A stretch of DNA of 42,899 nt, from assembly GCA_016195405.1 (NCBI GenBank), contig JACPZP010000088.1, positions 1 through 42,899 of the forward strand, given 5' to 3'. Position numbers and translations under genes: made by a program. The stretch is from Planctomycetota bacterium (GTDB lineage: Bacteria; Planctomycetota; Planctomycetia; Gemmatales; Gemmataceae). Position 1 is the stretch's first letter. Each line of letters begins with the position of its first letter. The notes below the pieces were generated by a model. That model saw only the letters and a program-made list of their open reading frames with translations, was not told the origin of the DNA and made no database searches. Of the stretch, positions 9,278-16,107 are shown one piece after another.

Positions 9278-9522
9278 CGGCACGGTGGCACGCCCTGAGG
9301 TACTTCGAAGGGCGTGCTGAACCGACACCGACTCACCTTCGTGCAAGCTCCGTCAGGATGGCGTCGCGTTTCTCGGTGCGCACGGGCTGAGTGCGCTTTC
9401 CCCTGTTTTGGCGTGCTTCCCGTGGCCTTCAGAATACGCTTGCCTCATTCCTCTTGCAAGAAGCCATCATCTGTGGCGCTTCGCACGCCCTTCGGAGTAC
9501 CTCAGGGCGTGGCACCGTGCCG
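9278..9522. repeat. MITE-like element with 40-nt inverted ends
   Basis: Positions 9278-9317 and 9483-9522 are inverted copies of each other with two mismatches, enclosing about 165 nt without a convincing gene. Each end is itself a hairpin (GCACGCCCT ... AGGGCGTGC). The same element type has been read into the N-terminus of the upstream frame, which is why the membrane protein's start was moved to 9256. Size and layout resemble a miniature inverted-repeat element; no target duplication is obvious. The rest of the gap, 9523-9643, shows nothing. Confidence 0.6.
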
Positions 9523-9643
9523 ACTTTGCGAAGCCGAACCAGCAAGGTGTTGGCGATTGCTTGGAGGATGTCCATGAATGGTAACGGGGATAAGAGTCAA
9601 AGTGCGAGGTTGGCCGCGCCTCTTGCGGTTCCATGGTCGCCGT

Positions 9644-10111
9644 CTACTTTGCGACAATTGTTATTTGCCATCCACAGAGGTGACTGGCAAGTTCTCGGTT
9701 CTCCTCTCCGCGAGCATTGGAAAGACGGCTCTCTTCCGTCGACCCGGCTACAAAGCACAACTGATCTTTCTTGACGATTACCTCCGCTCGATGCTCGGCT
9801 GGGTGCAAGATTACCTGCTCGACTCGGGCGGGCTGAAGGGCGTTGGCGATCAGTTTCTCTGGGGCATTGTCCCAAAGGATCAAGTCGATCCGCTCCCCTC
9901 CGAGTTGGTCATAAATGGTGCGGATTCGACATCCGCGCTCGCCAACACAAACGCCGATGGCATCAACACGGGTCACCCTCCGCTGCAAGGCCAACTTGAT
10001 GCGAGCGCCGCGCTTGCGGGCGATCGCTTTGATTTCGACCGCCCCACAAGCAATTTCCGGGACCTCTTGAGCAAAAAGGCGGGCAACCTCTTCGACATCA
10101 TCGACTTGCAT
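9644..10111 (-). CDS. Standalone NusA-like tandem KH-domain protein
   Basis: A 155-residue protein matching only the KH1-KH2 part of transcription factor NusA. KH1 starts with EVARLFAQEVPEIACGAVEI, where NusA has the same FxxEVPEI opening, and carries the RNA-binding GERG loop at 57-60 (VGVCVG-type context AIGVCVGERGCRI). It continues with GGERIDLILWDNAPEKLIANAL. KH2 follows (AEVIVKKDQL ... ASHLCGWQITI), but its GxxG loop is interrupted by an insert of about ten residues (GSTEESRLSNARGEEN), so KH2 may be impaired. The N-terminal RNA polymerase-binding domain and S1 domain of NusA are absent. Start ATG 10111 has GCGGAG at 8 nt; a TTG at 10138 is possible. Likely RNA-binding; its role in elongation is unknown. 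Confidence 0.75.
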   Translation of the reverse strand: MQVDDVEEVARLFAQEVPEIACGAVEIKAIARKRGARIKLALQRRVTRVDAIGVCVGERGCRIRTIYDQLGGERIDLILWDNAPEKLIANALQPARVEQVILHPAEHRAEVIVKKDQLCFVAGSTEESRLSNARGEENRELASHLCGWQITIVAK

Positions 10112-10305
10112 CGAATACACTCCGCAAAACACCAGCAAGGAACGGTTGGATTCTAGCGTGTCTCAACGCGCCGCCGATAGCGCGGAGAACGTTCATTGGG
10201 TGCTCGCGCCCCATTCTTTTTCTGATTCTGACAGGTGAAGGCTCGTTATGCAACTCATTGGGCGCCGAAGTCCCTCCGCCCGTGCAATCCCAGCCTGTGC
10301 CCGCT

Positions 10306-10812
10306 TCACCTTTCGAATAACGCCGAGATTGTCTTCACAGGAAGAAATAGGCGCCGGGCTGAGTCGACCAGGCTGATGAAACCATACTTTTCGTAAAAAG
10401 CTCGGGCGCTTTCATCGATAGCCCAAACATCGACGGCATAGGCGCCGAGCGATTCGGACACGTCCACAGCAGCCTTCAAAGCGTGCATGAGAAGTGTCTC
10501 GCCAAGTCCTTTGCCGCGGTGAGATTGTTCCACCGCTAGCCTGCCTAAGTGGATCGTGGGAATGGGATGCTTGGGAAACTTCTTCCGTTCCGATTCCGCG
10601 AGCGCGCTCACGTCCATGGCGCCGGCTGCGAGAGTGTAATAACCGGCGACTCGGTCATCGTCCGCGGCAGTCGCCACGAAAGTCCGGCCAAGTCTCCGCT
10701 TCTCGTATTGTCCGGCCAACTTGCGAAGGAAGTTGTCAAGAGAGGCGTGGCCGCAAGCAACGTCGACGCGCGCATGCGACGCGCGAAGGCGAGTGATTGT
10801 CCATTCAGCCAT
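10306..10812 (-). CDS. GNAT acetyltransferase toxin (TacT-like)
   Basis: A 168-residue GNAT enzyme of the toxin type. It has an acetyl-CoA pyrophosphate loop in EQSHRGKGLGETLL (RGKGLG 99-104) and the catalytic tyrosine Y140 in RAFYEKYGF. The front part has the family pattern FxC/ASLDNFLRKLAGQYEKRRLGRTFVA, and length and motif order equal TacT/AtaT toxins. These acetylate the amino group of aminoacyl-tRNAs and block translation. The start overlaps the end of the antitoxin gene by 8 nt (10805-10812), the standard antitoxin-first order. Toxin identity is well supported by motif and context; the tRNA target is unknown. Confidence 0.87.
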   Translation of the reverse strand: MAEWTITRLRASHARVDVACGHASLDNFLRKLAGQYEKRRLGRTFVATAADDDRVAGYYTLAAGAMDVSALAESERKKFPKHPIPTIHLGRLAVEQSHRGKGLGETLLMHALKAAVDVSESLGAYAVDVWAIDESARAFYEKYGFISLVDSARRLFLPVKTISALFER

Positions 10813-11083
10813 GAGATTTCTTGAATCGCTTGGCGGCGCGGCGAAGCGCGGCGTTCGCCCGAGGCGGATTGTCTATGGCCGCCAAGACCTTGGCGGCATC
10901 TCGACGCGTCAGCTTCCAGGGGACATCTTCCTCGGGAAAATGCAATTCGTCCTGGGGAATGACTTCGGCCTTGCGCACGCGGTACTCCGTGGCGCTCACG
11001 GATTCGAGGATGACCGTGGCGTTTGCAAATCCCGGCAAGGAAACGCGTCCCTTCTTGTCCGCCATGCGAATAATGGCGCTCAT
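10805..11083 (-). CDS. Antitoxin with AbrB-like N-terminus and TacA-like tail
   Basis: A 92-residue partner of the GNAT toxin. Residues 8-45 (ADKKGRVSLPG...EYRVRKAEVIP) look like a swapped-hairpin AbrB/SpoVT DNA-binding domain, not the ribbon-helix-helix domain usual for this toxin family. Residues 58-88 (LTRRDAAKVLAAIDNPPRAN, then AALRRAAKRF) look like the toxin-wrapping tail of DUF1778/TacA antitoxins, with its typical NPP..N.AL pattern. The protein therefore appears chimeric. It probably represses its own promoter through the repeated GTGGGA sites at 11120-11153. Domain calls are by eye. Confidence 0.75.
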   Translation of the reverse strand: MSAIIRMADKKGRVSLPGFANATVILESVSATEYRVRKAEVIPQDELHFPEEDVPWKLTRRDAAKVLAAIDNPPRANAALRRAAKRFKKSHG

Positions 11084-11119
11084 GTTTTCTCACTCTGAGC
11101 CGAAAGCATGTCGTTCTAC

Positions 11120-11153
11120 TGTGGGAAAGGTTGTCAAGTGGGATGTTCCCACA
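11120..11153 (-). promoter_or_regulatory. Probable operator/promoter of the GNAT toxin-antitoxin operon
   Basis: Three half-sites lie 37-70 nt before the antitoxin start. TGTGGGAA at 11120-11127 and GTGGGA at 11138-11143 are direct copies 17 nt apart, and TCCCAC at 11147-11152 is inverted, making a GTGGGA-TGT-TCCCAC palindrome. Read on the minus strand, a perfect -35 hexamer TTGACA (11137-11132) sits between the half-sites. No good -10 is seen at 17 nt. This is the expected place for autoregulation by the antitoxin. Confidence 0.5.
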
Positions 11154-11249
11154 AATGGGCCCGTATTGGCCAGAGAGATTTGAGGAACAGTACAGGATCG
11201 AGCTGCGTATCTCCTCCCGGCGCCCTGGAGCGCGAACAGGAGATGTCAA

Positions 11250-12485
11250 TTACGGCCGCCACTTCTCCCAGCTCGTGACCGGAACGAAACGGCCCTCGCT
11301 GACGGACGTGTAGTAGACATGATCCGACCCCTGGTGCTTGCCCGGCCCGAAAGTGACCGGAACACCGATGCCAAGGTCGAGTTGGTCGCAGGATTCCACG
11401 ACTTTCTTGATACGCCCCGATTCCAGAGGCGGCTCCATTCTTCGCAGGAGTTCCACCAGCAACTTGGCGTCAAGGAACCCCTCCAAACTGAGGAAGCTGT
11501 ACGGCAACGGCCGATAACCCTCTTCGCGCAGGTCGGCCGGCGGCTGGGGATTGTATCGGTCCATCAGCTCGCGATATTGTCGGACCGCGGGAAGCGTCGT
11601 GTCGTGGTAACTCGGCACGACCTGCGAGTTGATGATGTTCTTGGTGTAGTCCTTTTGATTTGCCTTGGCGCTTTGCATCAGCAGTTCGAGCAGGCTGTCG
11701 CTGCCGACAAACGACACGTTGGCGATGGGGACTTCCCACCCTTCATCGCGGGCGTCGCGTATGAAAGCGGCGCAGGCCGCGTAGGCGCCAATGGAAATGA
11801 TCGCGTCGCAGTCCGTTTTTCGCAGAATCTCCACCTGCGCCCGTAAATTGTCCTTATAGGTCGTGCCGCGGCGGTAGGTCGCTTCGCCGACGATTTGCAG
11901 GCCATGCCGCTCCAGGGCTCGCCGCACCCCGTCCCAGCCGCTGCGGCCGTAGGCGTCAATCTGATAGAACACCGCGATTTTCTTGCGGCCGATCTTGACG
12001 AAGTTATCGACGAGGCCGGCGGTCTCCTGGCGATAGGAGGCGCGCAAGTTGAACACCTTGTCGTCGTACGGAGGCTGGCGATGCGGTTCGGCGCCGGTGT
12101 AGGGGAAAAACAGCAACATCGAGCGGTTTTCGTAGCGCTTCAGCAAGGGCAGCGTCCTGGTCACGGTGGGCGTTCCGACGTAGCCGAACAGGAGGAAGAC
12201 CTTGTCGCGCTCAATGAGCCGAACCGTATTGTCAATGCAGGGCAGCGGGTTGTAGTTGTCGTCGTAAGTCTTGATGACGATCTGGCGGCCGTGAACGCCG
12301 CCGTCGCGGTTGACGTGCTCGAAATAGGCCATCGCCCCGCGGTAAAGCTCGGTGCCCAGGGCGCGCGACGGCCCTTTGAACGCCGCCGACATGCCAATGA
12401 CGAGATCGTCGGCCGGCGCCCGGGCGGGTAAAAGCGCCAGCGCGCCCAAGACTCCTGCACAGGCAACGATGCGATTGATGCTCAT
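11250..12485 (-). CDS. ABC transporter solute-binding protein, LivJ/UrtA-like
   Basis: A 411-residue periplasmic binding protein of the branched-chain amino acid/urea/amide class (Peripla_BP_6). A Sec signal (MSINRIVACAGVLGALALLPARAPA) is followed by the fold's first strand LVIGMSAAFKGPSRALG. Further motifs are GVHGRQIVIKTYDDNYNP, FLLFGYVGTPT, KKIAVFYQIDAYGRSGWDG and CDAIISIGAYAACAAFIRDA, all in the family order. Length is normal. No permease or ATPase gene is adjacent, so it is an orphan here, as is common in planctomycetes. Ligand unknown. Confidence 0.88.
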   Translation of the reverse strand: MSINRIVACAGVLGALALLPARAPADDLVIGMSAAFKGPSRALGTELYRGAMAYFEHVNRDGGVHGRQIVIKTYDDNYNPLPCIDNTVRLIERDKVFLLFGYVGTPTVTRTLPLLKRYENRSMLLFFPYTGAEPHRQPPYDDKVFNLRASYRQETAGLVDNFVKIGRKKIAVFYQIDAYGRSGWDGVRRALERHGLQIVGEATYRRGTTYKDNLRAQVEILRKTDCDAIISIGAYAACAAFIRDARDEGWEVPIANVSFVGSDSLLELLMQSAKANQKDYTKNIINSQVVPSYHDTTLPAVRQYRELMDRYNPQPPADLREEGYRPLPYSFLSLEGFLDAKLLVELLRRMEPPLESGRIKKVVESCDQLDLGIGVPVTFGPGKHQGSDHVYYTSVSEGRFVPVTSWEKWRP

Positions 12486-12734
12486 GAGCGCGTTCTCCCG
12501 TGCACCTTTCGGCCGAAAGTCGCCTTATTCCGATTACAACGGCTTTGAAGGCGAATGGTTGGCGAATCGAGGGCGTTGCATGCCGACGCCTTGAAAGGTT
12601 ATCGAACGAATTGGCGAGGGCTTGCGTGATATTCCGAGGAAGCCTGCCGTGCTACAATAGGCCCGCGCCGTGCACCTGCCGCGCCGCGGGCCGCAACCCG
12701 AGCACCCGTCGTCCAACCAACCCAGGAGACAGTC

Positions 12735-14345
12735 ATGTACGCCAAAATGTGGCTAGCGCTCATCGTCCTTCCTTTGGCAGGCATCCCCGCCCGCCTGGCC
12801 GCCAATGCGAGCGCCCAGGAATCGATGCGTGACTTGGGCGGGCCCGGACAGTACGGTGCGTTTCTTACGCAGGGCCAACTCGACCGCTGGGTTTTCGAAG
12901 GCGAGAAGGGCGAAACCATCATCGCTCACGTCAGCAGCAAGGAGTTCGACCCGATCTTGGAGTTGGCCAAGGCCGGGCTAAAAAAGGAGGACAAAGTCAT
13001 TCTGGAAGTGGATGATCCCGGCAACGAGAGCCGCTTCTCCTACCGTCTGCCCGAAAAAGGCCAATACGAAATCCGCATCCATGCTTTCATGTATCAAGGG
13101 GCCGGCAACTATGCGTTGCAGGTGCGGCGTTTCCAGGGGAAACCGCTGCTCGTGGGCAAGCCGTCGATTGGCGCCTTCGACCGCGATGGCAAGAGCTATC
13201 ACTACTTCCAGGCCGTGAAGGATCAGATCCTCATCCCCGAGCTGAAGGGGGCATCCTCCGGAGCGTGGAAGATGCTCGATTTCAAGGGCCGCGACATGAA
13301 GGATTGGGCCGGGGCCGTGCTTGTCGAAGACAGTGGCGAATGCAGCTTGGTTATTTCCGGGCACTCGGAATACCGCTACGACCTTTTGGTGCGCGAGGCC
13401 CGGCGGCATGACCTAGCTGACGGCGAGGCGCCCGCGGGAAGCCTGCAAAAAGGCGAGCTCGATGTGTGGAGCTTCCAAGGCAAGCCCGGGGAATTCCGCC
13501 TCTTGGAGGTGGAGAAAAAGGGGGAGATGCTTTCGCGGCTCTTATACGTGCCCTCGGAAAAGAAGAACACGCAGCGTTTCTCGCGTCCGGGGGACCGGCC
13601 TGAGATCGAGTTCCTGCCGGTTGCCAGCCGGGGTGGCCGCTTGCGGTTCGCCGCGATCCTCGGCCGCGAAGGCAGATACCAGCTTCAGTTATTGGGCGAG
13701 ACGCCTGCCTCTTATAAGTTGAGCGCGCGGGATCCCAGCGTGCCGATCGAATGGGGCCGGGGGGTCGACGGGAATTTGCCGGTGGGCGGCGCCGCCTTTT
13801 ACGCCTTCAAGGCCGCACCCGGACAGCTTCTTCAAGCCAGCCTGGTCTCGCAGAAGTTCGTCCCGTTGCTGCGTCTTTACGACATGAACGGAATCCAGGT
13901 GGTCGCGAGCGGCGACGATGCCGACGCGCTCGAGGGCCGCCTCGCACACATGGTCGTCAGCGAGGGCCTTCACCGTCTGCAAGTTTCCTCGCAGGGCGAC
14001 GGCGGCGGCGGCGACTTTCGCCTGACCCTGAACGAAACGAAACTCAAAGAGTTGAAGGTTGGCGGCCGCGGCCAGGGAGCGGTCCAGCCCGGCGCCATGG
14101 ATTTCTGGGCCTTTCCTGGCGAGGAAGGGAAGACCGTGTTTCTCAGCGTTCGCTCCGCCGCCTTCGAGCCCCAGGTTAGCCTCCGCAGTCCCGACGGTGT
14201 ACACCTGGCGGCCGACAACAAAGGCAGCGCCGCTACGGGCAGCCTATTCGCCGTCACGCTGCCCAAGACGGGGCGGTACACCGTGTGGATCTCGTCGCGC
14301 CGCGGGGCGGGAGAGTATACCGTGCGGTTGATCGACGGGGATTGA
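12735..14345 (+). CDS. Exported protein with repeated PPC-like beta-sandwich domains
   Basis: A 536-residue secreted protein with a Sec signal (about 1-28, ending ANASAQE). It contains at least three units of the bacterial pre-peptidase C-terminal (PPC) style: a 'G.l...q.D.w.F.g..G..i' opening (TQGQLDRWVFEGEKGETI, QKGELDVWSFQGKPGE, QPGAMDFWAFPGEEGKTV) and a 'G.Y.l.v' closing strand (GQYEIRIHAF, GRYQLQLLGE, GRYTVWISSR). Such domains usually flank secreted hydrolases, but no catalytic domain is seen here. ATG 12735 is preceded by AGGAGAC. Surface or periplasmic binding role is inferred. Confidence 0.78.
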   Translation: MYAKMWLALIVLPLAGIPARLAANASAQESMRDLGGPGQYGAFLTQGQLDRWVFEGEKGETIIAHVSSKEFDPILELAKAGLKKEDKVILEVDDPGNESRFSYRLPEKGQYEIRIHAFMYQGAGNYALQVRRFQGKPLLVGKPSIGAFDRDGKSYHYFQAVKDQILIPELKGASSGAWKMLDFKGRDMKDWAGAVLVEDSGECSLVISGHSEYRYDLLVREARRHDLADGEAPAGSLQKGELDVWSFQGKPGEFRLLEVEKKGEMLSRLLYVPSEKKNTQRFSRPGDRPEIEFLPVASRGGRLRFAAILGREGRYQLQLLGETPASYKLSARDPSVPIEWGRGVDGNLPVGGAAFYAFKAAPGQLLQASLVSQKFVPLLRLYDMNGIQVVASGDDADALEGRLAHMVVSEGLHRLQVSSQGDGGGGDFRLTLNETKLKELKVGGRGQGAVQPGAMDFWAFPGEEGKTVFLSVRSAAFEPQVSLRSPDGVHLAADNKGSAATGSLFAVTLPKTGRYTVWISSRRGAGEYTVRLIDGD

Positions 14346-14400
14346 TTCGGATGGATTGGCTTTGGTCGACTGACCGGTAGGTTGCGGGGAGAGTACCGTA

Positions 14401-15969
14401 CTACTTCCCTGCCTTCATCCACGCTTCGAGCCGACCTGCTTGCGCCGCAGTGGCGTCCTCACGGACTTCAAGCCGCCAAGCTTTCTGCTTGCCCTCTTCC
14501 GCCGCCTGGAAACGCAAGCCGAACCAGTCGAGCGCCTCCGTATAGTCCAATTCGTCAGTCGTCGCCAGCCACTTCCGGAACGGCTCCTTGAGATCGATGC
14601 CGGCCACCTCCTCCGCAGTCTGACGAAACTCGTCCGCCGTGAATCCTTTTTCGCCGCCAAAGCGCTTGTAGGCCAGCTTCATCACGTCATCCAGCGACTT
14701 GGCGCCTTGGGTGGCACGCTGAATTTTGGCGTCGAGCAGGAAGCCCACGACTGGTCCCTTGACGTAATAGCTGATCGTCTTGCCGCCCGCGCCCACGCCG
14801 GACATGCTGCTCGTCCACACGTCGGAGGAAGCCTGATCGAGAGTTTGCACGAGCCGGCCGGGCGACTTCTGCAGCTTGTCGATGTGCGAGGAAAGTTGAG
14901 CCAGGAAGTTCTTCCGATCGCCGAAACCGGCGCGGGCCACGATCAAGTCGCCGTAATAAGTGGTCAAACCCTCGGCTATCCACAAGCCCGTCGTGCGCGG
15001 CTCCTTTTCGTAATCGAATGGTCCCAATTCCACGGGCCGGAGGCGCTTGACGTTGTAGGCATGAAAATACTCGTGGCTGACGAAGTACAGCCAGCCCAGG
15101 TTGGGGCTGGCGCCGCGCGTGACGGCCGGGTTGGAGAACATCAGCGCCGAATTAGCGTGCTCCAGCCCGCCGCCGCTCCCGCCTTTCTCTTTGACCGAGA
15201 ATAGAAACAAGTATTTCTTGAACGGCAAGAAGCCCCACATACGCCGGTTTTCCTCTACGATTTTCTGAAACTGTGCCGCCGCCCGCTTGCCGTCCCATTG
15301 CGCGGTGTCGCCGGCCGCGACCACGTAGTGTTTGGTGCCATCGACCTCGAATTCGTTGACCGCGAGGTTTCCGGCAAGGATTGGACAATCGACGAGCATG
15401 TCAAAGTCGGTGGCGCGGTAGTGGTGCGGTTTGCCGCCGGGCGCCGCGTCCAGGCCGGTCATTGACTGCTTCCAAATGTCCGGAAGCTGTAGCCGAACAT
15501 CGTGCGGATGTTTCGCCTTTTCGGCGAGCGTGATGAACGCCGAGCTGCCGTTGAGTACGAGCATGTCCTCGCCGACCCAGTTGCCGGTGACGAAGCGTAC
15601 TTTACAGATGAGATGATAACTCACGACAACCTTGTTCGCGCCGCCGGTTTGGATGCGCCAACGATTCTTCTTGGGTTGCTCGACCTTGAGCGCTTCGCCA
15701 TCAGTCGTTCGCGCGGTTAGATTCTGCACCTTGCTCGCGTAATCCTCGACGCGATAGAAACCCGGCGTCCAGATCGGCATCATCATTTCGATCGATGGTT
15801 GCTTCCCCGCAGGAACGACCGCTTCGATAAGCGCGTAGTTCTTGGCCGGCTCCGGGAACTTGACGGTGTAGGTGATCGGCTCAGGCGCTTGGGCGGCGAC
15901 CGGCTGCAAGAAGGCGACCAGCCAGACAAGTGCGATCGACGCGGTCAGAAACGCCCTGCGAGTTCGCAT
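14401..15969 (-). CDS. M61-family metallopeptidase (glycyl aminopeptidase-like) without PDZ domain
   Basis: A 522-residue exported peptidase; ATG 15969 has AAGGAAA upstream and opens a signal with RTRRAFLTAS (possible Tat) ending near AQA. The M61 N-terminal domain begins ITYTVKFPEPAKNYALIEA. The catalytic gluzincin part has GGGLEH, HEYFH (zinc motif, H299, E300, H303) and the third ligand in WIAEGLTTYY (E333). Family members usually carry a PDZ domain at the C-terminus. Here the protein stops soon after LDWFGLRF with a short tail (EDATAAQAGRLEAW), so the PDZ is missing or reduced. It releases N-terminal Gly or Ala in characterised relatives; the substrate here is unknown. Confidence 0.87.
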   Translation of the reverse strand: MRTRRAFLTASIALVWLVAFLQPVAAQAPEPITYTVKFPEPAKNYALIEAVVPAGKQPSIEMMMPIWTPGFYRVEDYASKVQNLTARTTDGEALKVEQPKKNRWRIQTGGANKVVVSYHLICKVRFVTGNWVGEDMLVLNGSSAFITLAEKAKHPHDVRLQLPDIWKQSMTGLDAAPGGKPHHYRATDFDMLVDCPILAGNLAVNEFEVDGTKHYVVAAGDTAQWDGKRAAAQFQKIVEENRRMWGFLPFKKYLFLFSVKEKGGSGGGLEHANSALMFSNPAVTRGASPNLGWLYFVSHEYFHAYNVKRLRPVELGPFDYEKEPRTTGLWIAEGLTTYYGDLIVARAGFGDRKNFLAQLSSHIDKLQKSPGRLVQTLDQASSDVWTSSMSGVGAGGKTISYYVKGPVVGFLLDAKIQRATQGAKSLDDVMKLAYKRFGGEKGFTADEFRQTAEEVAGIDLKEPFRKWLATTDELDYTEALDWFGLRFQAAEEGKQKAWRLEVREDATAAQAGRLEAWMKAGK

Positions 15970-16107
15970 GTGTTTTTCCTTCGGAATTGGGGACTCAGCG
16001 CTACAGTGGCTTCGTGCTTTTTCTATGGTTTTCAAATGAAAGCGGGCGACAAGATGATGCGAAAGGCGGGAGAAGGAATTCCGATTTGGTGACGGCTCCG
16101 ATAGGCG

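Noticed and set aside
9578..10156. 192-codon plus-strand frame
   Set aside because: The opposite strand encodes an evident NusA-like KH protein; this frame has no recognisable feature.
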